DNA from: Deinococcales bacterium
GTDB taxonomy: Bacteria; Deinococcota; Deinococci; Deinococcales; JAAFIG01
DNA length: 64,000 nt
NCBI GenBank assembly: GCA_013298595.1
Contig: JAAFIG010000009.1
Span: 62,001-126,000, forward strand
Direction: 5' to 3'
This document shows positions 55,701 to 59,972 of the stretch, piece after piece (position 1 is the stretch's first letter; each line of letters opens with the position of its first letter). The position numbers and the translations under genes are program-made. Below the pieces are notes generated by a model, which was not told where the DNA came from, ran no database searches, and was given only the letters and a program-made list of their open reading frames with translations.

Positions 55701-56277
55701 CAGGTAAGATATTTGGATTGCTGCCCAGTATCGCACTACGCACTTCGACTTCGACGAAACAAGTACCACGGTCGCCATTACTGGCTGGTATTGTTAGATT
55801 TTGCAATGTCACAGATGTTCCAGCAGCATTGGTAGAAACAACACTGGCATTGGTAATAAATGTAGACCCAACGGCTGGAGCAATGGCACCACAATTAGAA
55901 ACACCCGTTGCTCCTGGTGTCGGATTGGCAATCACCCGAAAACGAGGCGGATTGGTGGTGGTGACTAAACCCGTGTTTACCCTTGGACCACCTGCAAAAC
56001 CAGTATCTGTAAATTGATCGGTAATCGGAAATCCTAGTGCTACACTACCAGGAGCAACGGGAACAATGACTGCTGCTGGTGTATCATTAAATAACTGAAA
56101 CCGCAAAATAAATGGTTCATTCGGATTTGGTGTTGGATTGATACTTCCCGCCAGATCAAAAAATTTTTTATTGATCTGAACCGAAACCGTATCTATTTGT
56201 GCATTCGCACTCGAGAGCAGCCCCACTGCTCCTGCCAAAATAATTGCGCCTAAACGCGTTGCCCATAATCGTCTCAT
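43738..56277 (-). CDS. Giant secreted surface protein of DUF7933/DUF11 and SdrD_B-like repeats
   Basis: 4179 residues. A signal peptide ends near SSANA-Q at residue 26. Residues 30-1320 hold repeated DUF7933-like modules (IDKIFLTSDIDPGQTTRLRV pattern with TDFFT or TDNFT). At about 1326 and 1509 are two modules with (D/N)AD-(N/L)SQ-type strands. Then SdrD_B-like and DUF11 modules alternate (about 1669-3060), followed by seven SdrD_B-like repeats (3076-3790) with Ca-binding-like DTNGNGSQDPGE, one DUF11 domain, one more SdrD_B-like domain near 3960 and a C-terminal beta domain. No LPXTG, SLH or barrel is seen. The ribosome site is AAGGGG, 6 bases before ATG 56277. Its stop overlaps the barrel gene. 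Confidence 0.82.
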   Translation of the reverse strand: MRRLWATRLGAIILAGAVGLLSSANAQIDTVSVQINKKFFDLAGSINPTPNPNEPFILRFQLFNDTPAAVIVPVAPGSVALGFPITDQFTDTGFAGGPRVNTGLVTTTNPPRFRVIANPTPGATGVSNCGAIAPAVGSTFITNASVVSTNAAGTSVTLQNLTIPASNGDRGTCFVEVEVRSAILGSNPNILPGRSSPPVATDPQPVLDLPKPGGGRYQNENIQENVVIPTVDAPSINKGFGTVGSGSAAVGNNLTENTSTNVALTVRVRNNDTAQNINNVVISDQLPTPLIFANTTRTFSSGCLAVGAATPDTVFTPVGTPNNVQITVPRIAPNSFCDVSFTVVGTSSGVFTNTIPANAVTTREGVTNASGVSRSLTYQSLDSAKSFDAPTTLTRVSTSNSQTIATVMRLTVTNRLTTPVSSVNVTDYFTVGGAPTGTPLDLELTGAAVTVTPPSCGGTSQGATNIPNAAPAFAAVAAGQRGIQVTGLTLAASASCTILVPVRGATGITTGTKTNTLLGANITAGGNQAVFQDQSASVFVVPTGVTGTIINLDKRVSSSADATGNLAAAPVFDPSNAAILRDIAQNLVPTRSGFFRITLSLPAGAPTETGVSFTPDDDLPDGVIYDQLTNTGCGAATTNLVNAAGSGNAALQLSGATLNAGTDCVITFRARSSTAGVYPNTIASYQVRSSSGTANLIGDGATLTVRDGIQIAKSFAPSQVGPGGRTRLSIDLTNNDPTRAIDITGLTDDLAAFVAPGNLVVSSPAQVSTTCRTATSAVPTIGAGQNIDTTGNIVSISGIRLPAAGAGSTPAPFTCSVSLSVESPVANGQVDQTNTIPTSNVTTTQGVTNNTPAAATLTVSPAAIGIDKIFLTSDIDPGQTTRLRVTLTNNNAYVLSGVSFTDFFTRDGVPFGACTTLGSSSAPECPLRVEIANPPNATTTCSANVPTFNADGTVTNTAATPVVNAVGVSQGLATNANRQFGLTGGAIAANSTCVVEVDVTGYIAGANVNKIPINVVTTDQRATNTVGAAGISTQSSVVIFTTFRMEKSFTPTTVVAGTGVSRLRLVLRNAYPSALTALNITDNFTSDGTATGTPTGMKIAPVPTTPTNTCGGSIAAFANATSWSLSGGNLASGGFCTIEVDVVANRVGTSTAPTFLNQIPRTNAEADSGGTVINPRNGTQATLNTNFIPPTVAKSYNPTRIEPNATSQLTITLSNYATAGIATLSAPFTDSVSSSLQITGVASSVGCNAASLSTTATSFTYATGGTIPAAVGATPGTCTIVLNVRGATTTTVGSFPNTIPADALKTDRGSNPAPANATLNITPPLVGYKYVVRTVDADNSQTTTVGDTLNWVIYYKHEGTANITGVDITDTLSSNMTVAGTPTISRLVPPATTFTTATTTGMNAGFAGTGSVLSSPLATVVPNEVIRIVIPVTITGGVGTNLTNQATATVAAYSSLTTLTDNADTTTTVPANIGVGLPTGTTIPQTALAGQNLTLAPVVATPTAAGWKFVEISNDADLSQSVTQNDTILWTIFYKNTGTVALTNVVIADTFPAGLTVGQAQITRAIPPTAFPAATNTNLPTTAIASIAPGEVIRVTVPTLVTATPPVTLDNQATLTAGNLPIAGVKTDNSITGPAPTGVTPPTAAINQPNTTGGLDPTQVSVIVPVTVSGRVYNDVASSGVRGTNPGIQGVAITILVTPPTGAPFTRNLITDTNGDYSAIIPSGSSVQITETQPGAYGNAAQNPSNVINLTNVTTNQTLQDFGERTGAISGQVFQDNGLSNGVFLVGTDTPLANQCITLTGTDFGLDGVAGGTGLNADTAVTFSTRTDVNGNYSFASGATNVFPSVDCTGTAITAFAGLKRGSYSVEERIQPTGTADGITTSGAATTGGTAGTTTPLGTTPDIINNLVLGAGQTSSGNNFAEVVLSSIAGVVFQTSNNDNIQQAGEPGIAGVTVTLTGTNDLGQVVTITTTTASAVVAAGGTVTNNVSINGGAATPVSVTVPAGLPVGGYYFGALRPATYTITETQPANFISTVTNTAVGTIGGTPTGTAANNVISAVVLGSNQNSIANNFAELPPATLAGRVFRTVVDDNTFDAGDVGLGGQTITLAGRDDLNRDIVITTTTASAAVAGGGTVTNNVSINGAPAVPVTITVPAGGVPVGGYFFGQLPKSSLAGYTVTETTQPTLHSSTVTNTRAGNPTNGTPANDATSSVIANFGDNLVNYDFGELQSDLSITKSLDVATPTIGQNVVFTITVTNNGFSNNTGISVRDFLPSGYTFISSTPAVGSGVTRTAVTGGDQLDWTVGNLTASGASSTATLLVRATVNATATLANTNNFVQVQNAAVADPDSTPGDNTTNTNTAADDDANAVPTQIKAAPSISGFVYLDVNNNTTRGIGENGLGNPNTNPAPTPVPTITLTGTDINGNPVNRTATPDSSTGAWSITDLLPPATGTTYTLTQDQPTNYSNGSTNVGTGATVNGTANSATNTITRIDLQGNENGINFNFGELLADLTIAKAQVGGTTIQAGQLGVQFQIITVNNGPTQATGVVVRDFLPSGYSYVSSTIGGGAATPTITAVAGGTQLEWNVGTLNNNQSNLIIVTVNVDANSANVTPATTRNFVQIQASNMLDPDSTPGDNTTNIDTAADDDSESSPTISGLNTLAGRSYLDVNDSGVFDAGTDLPLSGVQVILTGTDINGAVTQQSAFTSGTGEYVFTNLLDTPGTVGSPTSTGYTVTQLQPATTNRSTTVGDSAGTASSTGNPALLTVPPGTSVGGQVTNIQLIDTVSINRTEINFGELRADLSLSKTIINPLPPIQPLVGSNVTFRLAVQNSGETRATGIVVQDVLPAGYSFVSSSNASATNAAGTITWNVGALNAGAASSVDIVAQVEANKTVAEYTNAAQITASDVLDPDSQPNNGTTNGQDDTSSVVTTPIPVADLQITKTDGITAPATINAGAVNTYTIVVTNAGPSNVIGAGVTDTLPNAFYAATGRQWRCVQAAAAGGATCPAGTTGFQTGDLATNADLAANSSLTFEVRGTLLNPINGTISNTATVAVPAGVVDPTPSNNDATDTTPIAPGDVIGVVFVDTNGNGSQDPGELGIPNIDVVLTDVNGVTRTVQTNATGNYTFLNIPAGAATVDVITTDPDFPAQHVQTAGTDPSPVNVVSGGTVAGANPADAGFDGYQPRGDVNGVVFIDTNGNGSQDPGEVGIPNITVTLTDPFGGTKTTTTGANGTYSFTGVPAGISTVDVDTTDPDFPANHVQTAGTDPSPVTVVFGQNNNAGFDGYQPRGDVVGIIFYDTNGNGALDSGEPRLGGVDVKITDAFGGIRTVTTNASGEYTALSVPASATPATVDVVESTLPAGVSQTAGTDPSPVVVQVGKTVANANPNDAGIDGYRRQGTVTGVVFTDTNGDGIQNPGEPGIPNVDVQITDAGGKVTTVTTGSDGKYTAPGVLEGTAIVNVVDATLPPNLTQTAGLDSSPVNVVANTTNDAGFDGYRPQGSVFGRVFLDPNGNKIQDLGEPGINNVTVQITDSAGKVVTTTTNASGDWSVLGVLSGNATVKVIDSTLPVGVVLTTTGSDPNVVNVLPNIANDAGKDGYQQRGTLTGHVWRDDNNDGIQQPTEPNFPNVLVTITDLGGTPVQVRTDANGNYTADVAAGPVNVVYTTPDNHRLTTANSTQTVNVPPAGNAKAADVGYQPLFGGLTGRVFYDTNNNGVQDPGEPGIAGVRVEITDAKGNLKVVTTDANGDYATGDRDLAFGSATVKVIDPTGHVLTTNNNPQVVQVPAGAIGRVPNVGYVRPSIRLEKNVVVGDQVIPRDQQPTVLVGGTLAYQLSVINNGVVVVSNVVITDTLPIGLQYQAGSSTAAGAVIADPTLSTNAEGKQVLVWTLPGSIAANASRSIRFKTIVTPAANNGNLLNVASATATAANGTTTVGVQSNASIAAVKVSLGVFNPRTTIVGRVYFDNNNNDSFERDTDEAVQGARVYLSDGRWAVTDTLGRYSIPDVEPGRHAVRLDPFTAPFTCKYVPDDAPCTRFVVAPETGGITIEDFLLNPPTGAAVKSRSTLVQRGPVTLTKAIAQGGAGYAVTITITLEKAVQNLVITDPLPTGTVERGVPQISNKQPFTFDGTTLRLTGVVPAGTYTITYPLFTPLPPDLVLTDPDISYEEIFTLIQLPVPNSDEVIR
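45060..47100 (-). repeat. Seven SdrD_B-like tandem repeats
   Basis: Units of about 97-110 residues, each opening G-x-V-x-G-x-x-F-x-D-x-N-G-N and D/N-P-G-E and closing around AGFDGY. Calcium-like loops lie near 47010, 46690, 46385, 46050, 45745, 45440 and 45150. In Staphylococcus SdrD, such B repeats bind calcium and stiffen the stalk. Confidence 0.85.
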
Positions 56278-56515
56278 ACCGTTCCCCTTCCAATGCGGAA
56301 TTGCCGACCCGTTTCATTCATATTTTCAACTCTCCCAGAGTTATACTTCTTAGTTTAGCCAATTGCTAAGCCGTCCAAATGCAATCTATCCCTCAATAGA
56401 ACGTGCAAAAACACCTTATTTGACGCATCGGTTCTCATCTTGACGAAATGTGGAAAATTCAAGAGTACAGAATAAACCCTTTCAAATTCCTTACAACCAT
56501 TTTTCAGTCTATTTT
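56278..56515. promoter_or_regulatory. Upstream region of the giant operon
   Basis: 238 bases with no gene and no CTCGAG. On the minus strand a weak promoter is possible: TTAGCA (56364-56369), an 18-base spacer and TATAAC (56340-56345), leaving a leader of about 60 bases. A TAAACT box lies nearby at 56353-56358. A small inverted pair TTAGC/GCTAA surrounds 56356-56369. Confidence 0.35.
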
Positions 56516-57292
56516 TTATAGCAACTCGAGACGATAAAAAGTTTGTTCACCTGTGTCATGTAAATCTGTAACAACATAACCACACTGAAAATAATGAGCA
56601 AACACCACCCGATGCGCTTCCCGCCACGTCCGAGCCGCCTCGAGATTCTGTGCTTTTAGCACATTGATATCTCGAGGGCTTTGAATTAACAAAACCCCTT
56701 CTGCTTGTAAATTTGGCATGGTTGCACAAGCTTTGGAGTCTGCCTCGAGCACCAAAGTTCCCGAAGGTGCAGTTTTTGCTTTCTCGAGCATTATTTTGGT
56801 TAAATCCCATTCAACAAAAAACCGATCTGCGGGCAAACCAGCGTAAATTCCACCACGCAACGCATACCAATCTGGGTGATACGAAACCGCTCTGGCATTT
56901 AATTTACCCAAATTCAAACGCGCATTTTTGGTTAAAAGCGGATCAAACGTCCAAGTCATTAAGCTGTACCCCATCGCCACAGCTCGAGATCGTTGATGCA
57001 ATTTTAAGCGAGTGGCTAAACCACTGGCTTGATGCTCTGGGCGAATTGCCAGCATATGCGAATGCTGCACCAAAACACCTTTGTACATGGCAGGGAAACT
57101 ATACGCAAAACCCACAGGCACACTCGAGCCAACCACAAACGCCGCACAAACCACTCCACCCATATGGGCATGAACCGTGAACAAACTAGCAGGGGTTAAA
57201 TCCCGATCTGGATACCCCCACGCACTTTGTTGAACATCCTCGAGTCCTTCCATGTCAAAAGCATTCTCGAGGTCTTTAATGATGTACTCCAT
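56516..57292 (-). CDS. GNAT-superfamily acetyltransferase (COG3375-like)
   Basis: The 258-residue protein has the pattern of predicted GNAT enzymes of COG3375: GVVCAAFVVGSSVPVGFAYSFPA, HSHMLAIRPEHQASGLATRLK and MTWTFDPLLTKNARLNLGKL. The acetyl-CoA loop is RPEHQASGLATRLK. The C-terminal part carries further strands with no known motif. The substrate is unknown. ATG 57292 lies 6 bases after TACACT. It is upstream of the giant operon on the same strand. Confidence 0.85.
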   Translation of the reverse strand: MEYIIKDLENAFDMEGLEDVQQSAWGYPDRDLTPASLFTVHAHMGGVVCAAFVVGSSVPVGFAYSFPAMYKGVLVQHSHMLAIRPEHQASGLATRLKLHQRSRAVAMGYSLMTWTFDPLLTKNARLNLGKLNARAVSYHPDWYALRGGIYAGLPADRFFVEWDLTKIMLEKAKTAPSGTLVLEADSKACATMPNLQAEGVLLIQSPRDINVLKAQNLEAARTWREAHRVVFAHYFQCGYVVTDLHDTGEQTFYRLELL

Positions 57293-57298
57293 ATGCTT

Positions 57299-57304
57299 AG
57301 TGTA
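57299..57304 (-). promoter_or_regulatory. -10 box of the COG3375 gene
   Basis: TACACT on the minus strand, 6 bases before ATG 57292, within the short gap after the MFS gene. Confidence 0.55.
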
Positions 57305-57311
57305 TCAGTGT

Positions 57312-58472
57312 CTATCCATCCGAGGTTGGTGCAGGTTGCAACAACGCAATCAATGCACCTAAAAACAACACAACTGCCGACCATGCCAAACCAATTTGTA
57401 AACCACCCGCAGTATCGCTCAGCCAGCCAGAAATCAGTGGACCGACACTTTGCCCAGCCGCAAAAACAATGGTGAATAAGGTAATCCCAGCACTCCATGC
57501 ACTCGAGGGTAAGTACCGCCGAGCTAACGCCGTAGTAGCGCTAACCACCGATAGAAACGAACCAAAACACAGCGCCGATAACAACATCACCATAAACTGG
57601 CTCGAGAAAAGTGGTAAAACTGCACCAACTGCCACCACTGCTAATGCCGCCGCTAAACCTCGAGCACCATGCCAAACAACTATTGGTGTGCTCCAAACTC
57701 GAGCCACAAACATGGTGCTGAGACCAAGCATAGCCCAGAACAAAGCAATCTCGAGGGTTGTTGCCCCACGGCTTTTCATAAATGCCACCGAGAATGTCAT
57801 ATACGCAATGTATCCAAGGGCAAAGCAGGCATATGCTAGTAACGAAAATTTGAGCTGCCATGCCGACCACTTGTGGCTACTCAAGGTTGTGGTTTTGAAA
57901 TCAGGTAAATGCCACGCAGCCAAACTCGAGAAAATCGCAAAAATCAGCGCAACAAAACCAAGAGCAACCCATAAAACACGCCAATTAAATTGCAACTCGA
58001 GCGCAAATGGTAAAGAAATTCCTGAGAGTAAAATCCCAAAACCAGCCCCTGCATAATACGTGCTCAGCATGGTAGCAGCTTGTTTTGGGTAACTCGAGGC
58101 AGCATGGGCGATCAGTACACCGCCTGCGATAAATACCACCGCACCACTGATCCCAGCGAGGCAACGCAACACCAATAACCACAGATAATTATCGGAGAAG
58201 CCACTGCCAATTAATGCCAAACTAGTCAGTACTAAACCACCCATAAAAGCCTGACGTGTACCAAGTGCTGGCATGAAAATACTTGCCAATAATGCACCGA
58301 ATAAATACCCTAGCGCATTCGCTGTGTTCATACCACCCGCTAAAGCATATGTCCAACTCAATTCTGCTTGCATCGGCGGTAATAACAACGCATAGGCAAA
58401 CCGTGCCAAACCAAGTGCCACCGTTGCACCTAATGCCAAACCAATGGCTGTTTGTATGGCTCGAGAGAGCAC
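57312..58472 (-). CDS. MFS transporter, YbfB/YjiJ-type
   Basis: About 386 residues with twelve hydrophobic segments. The N-terminal ALGLARFAYALLLPPMQAEL matches the YbfB/YjiJ group (G-x-x-R-F-x-Y-x-x-x-L-P-x-M), probably an exporter of a small molecule. A longer frame reaches 58559, but GTG 58472 has GGAGG 7 bases upstream and starts right after the flavin-reductase stop, so 58472 is chosen. It belongs to the operon of the flavin reductase, divergent from an ArsR-type regulator. Confidence 0.87.
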   Translation of the reverse strand: MLSRAIQTAIGLALGATVALGLARFAYALLLPPMQAELSWTYALAGGMNTANALGYLFGALLASIFMPALGTRQAFMGGLVLTSLALIGSGFSDNYLWLLVLRCLAGISGAVVFIAGGVLIAHAASSYPKQAATMLSTYYAGAGFGILLSGISLPFALELQFNWRVLWVALGFVALIFAIFSSLAAWHLPDFKTTTLSSHKWSAWQLKFSLLAYACFALGYIAYMTFSVAFMKSRGATTLEIALFWAMLGLSTMFVARVWSTPIVVWHGARGLAAALAVVAVGAVLPLFSSQFMVMLLSALCFGSFLSVVSATTALARRYLPSSAWSAGITLFTIVFAAGQSVGPLISGWLSDTAGGLQIGLAWSAVVLFLGALIALLQPAPTSDG

Positions 58473-58474
58473 GG

Positions 58475-59092
58475 TTATACCTCCGCTCGGAAATTCGAGC
58501 CAAGTTTTTGGGCATGTCCAAAATAATGCCGAAACACGTACAGCAATGGCGACCAACAACTGGTGTCAATATGGTTTGTGTTTGACAAAACCATATTTTC
58601 ATGAGCATGCACTTTTAACACCTGCATTTCCACAATACGGCACTCATCGGCAAGTCCAGCCGCATCTGTTGTACAGGCATGAATAGCCAAAACTTTTGCC
58701 TCGAGTTGCAACGGACACTCGAGAATCCGACTTGGTTGCACCAGCTCACTTGGGCTTTGAGACCAACTTGCCATTGCAAATTTATTCGCCACAAACTGGT
58801 ACCCCATTGTCACTTTAGACGATGGTACTGGGTTGCGCCCCGTTGTGGCAGCAATGCTTTCCACAGCCGCGTGCATATCGCTCGAGGGCAAGTTAATCAC
58901 CGCTTCGCCGCACCGTTCAAGATTATAAAAACCCTGTCCATGAGCACTTAAACCCAGAATCACCCGATCCGCTAAAGCCCAAGCACTACTCATCACTGAA
59001 ATATTACTCGAGCCATCAGGGTTCAAGGTTGTTATCAGGGCAACAGGAGTACCAAAATACAAAATACTGGGCTTTATCGAAATTGTTTTCAC
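58475..59092 (-). CDS. Flavin reductase family protein
   Basis: The 205-residue protein has the FMN-binding flavin-reductase-like fold: FGTPVALITTLNPDGSSNISVMSS, RVILGLSAHGQGFYNLERCGEAVINLPS and LECPLQLEAKVL. It probably binds FMN and reduces flavin or a small oxidant. The GTG start at 59092 is 6 bases after TAGATT. The adjoining MFS gene follows in the same operon, and ArsR lies divergent, so a small regulated detoxification or transport unit is likely. Confidence 0.87.
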   Translation of the reverse strand: MKTISIKPSILYFGTPVALITTLNPDGSSNISVMSSAWALADRVILGLSAHGQGFYNLERCGEAVINLPSSDMHAAVESIAATTGRNPVPSSKVTMGYQFVANKFAMASWSQSPSELVQPSRILECPLQLEAKVLAIHACTTDAAGLADECRIVEMQVLKVHAHENMVLSNTNHIDTSCWSPLLYVFRHYFGHAQKLGSNFRAEV

Positions 59093-59098
59093 CAGTGC

Positions 59099-59104
59099 AA
59101 TCTA
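59099..59104 (-). promoter_or_regulatory. -10 box of the flavin reductase operon
   Basis: TAGATT on the minus strand, 6 bases before the GTG at 59092. Confidence 0.5.
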
Positions 59105-59123
59105 AAGTACAGCAACAAAAAAC

Positions 59124-59143
59124 GTTTCAAGTTTGATCGAAAC
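59124..59143. promoter_or_regulatory. Candidate ArsR operator
   Basis: GTTTC and GAAAC face each other with a 10-base gap that itself contains TCAA-GT-TTGA. The site lies between the two divergent promoters, as expected for self-regulation by the ArsR-like protein. Weak by sequence alone. Confidence 0.3.
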
Positions 59144-59163
59144 AAAATAACTGCGTAAACCCG

Positions 59164-59169
59164 TACACT
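59164..59169 (+). promoter_or_regulatory. -10 box of the arsR-like gene
   Basis: TACACT, 6 bases before ATG 59176; its last two bases begin a CTCGAG palindrome. Confidence 0.6.
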
Positions 59170-59175
59170 CGAGCC

Positions 59176-59853
59176 ATGAAAGTGACCCAACAAGAAATTG
59201 CCCAACACGAACCGGACCTTTCGAGCGCTGCTGCACTGATTGGCGAACCAACTCGAGCTACCATACTGACAGCCCTGATGACAGGCTTGGCATTACCTGC
59301 AGGTGAACTGGCTGAACTGGCAGGAGTCAGCCCACAAACTGCCAGTATGCACCTGCAAAAACTGCTCGAGAACAATATGGTCAGTGTTGAAACACAAGGC
59401 AGACACCGCTACTACCGACTCGAAAACAGCGATGTTGCCGTTGCCCTCGAAGCCCTGATGGTGATTGCACCAACCCAACCCAAAAAACGGCAATTACCTA
59501 ACCAAGACATGTGTTACGCCCGCACTTGTTACGACCACCTCGCGGGCTGGCTCGGTGTACTCCTTTGCCAAACCATGCTCGAGAACAACTGGATAACCCA
59601 ACAACACCTCGAGTTCACTCCCACCGAACTCGGCAAAAATAAACTTGCATCACTGGGCATTCAACCCAGTCAAGCTCGAGCTTGCTTAGATTGGACAGAA
59701 CGAAGACACCACATCGGTGGCGAACTCGGACGCAACATCACCACCTACTTACTCGAGCAAAAATGGGTTGTGCGCCACACCTCGAGCCGAGCCTTGCGGG
59801 TAACCGAAAAAGGCATACTGGGATTACGAGACGTGTTTGGTATGCGATTGTAA
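59176..59853 (+). CDS. ArsR family transcriptional regulator
   Basis: The 225-residue protein has an N-terminal winged helix: AALIGEPTRATILTALMTG, then AGELAELAGVSPQTASMHLQ as recognition helix and GRHRYYRLEN as wing. The C-terminal half has the ARTCYDHLAGWLGV motif common to one ArsR branch, with cysteines in CYARTCY that may bind metal or react with electrophiles. It lies divergent from the flavin reductase and MFS genes, which it probably represses. Confidence 0.9.
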   Translation: MKVTQQEIAQHEPDLSSAAALIGEPTRATILTALMTGLALPAGELAELAGVSPQTASMHLQKLLENNMVSVETQGRHRYYRLENSDVAVALEALMVIAPTQPKKRQLPNQDMCYARTCYDHLAGWLGVLLCQTMLENNWITQQHLEFTPTELGKNKLASLGIQPSQARACLDWTERRHHIGGELGRNITTYLLEQKWVVRHTSSRALRVTEKGILGLRDVFGMRL

Positions 59854-59890
59854 AGCAGGGTGAGGCACGCCTCACCGCTACGGGTTAATT
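59854..59890. repeat. Dispersed palindromic repeat, copy D
   Basis: GGGTGAGGCACGCCTCACCG followed by CTACGGGTTAATT. The arms GTGAGGC and GCCTCAC are separated by 2 bases. It begins right after the arsR-like stop codon and could serve as a terminator-like hairpin. Confidence 0.75.
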
Positions 59891-59960
59891 GTTATTTTAT
59901 TGTCTTTCTGCGCTTTCTGGCTTAGGTCGTTATCCGCATGTGTTACGCTTTGGCTTACCG

Positions 59961-59966
59961 TACAAT
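59961..59966 (+). promoter_or_regulatory. -10 box of the ABC-F gene
   Basis: TACAAT, 6 bases before the GTG at 59973. Confidence 0.55.
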
Positions 59967-59972
59967 GCTTGA

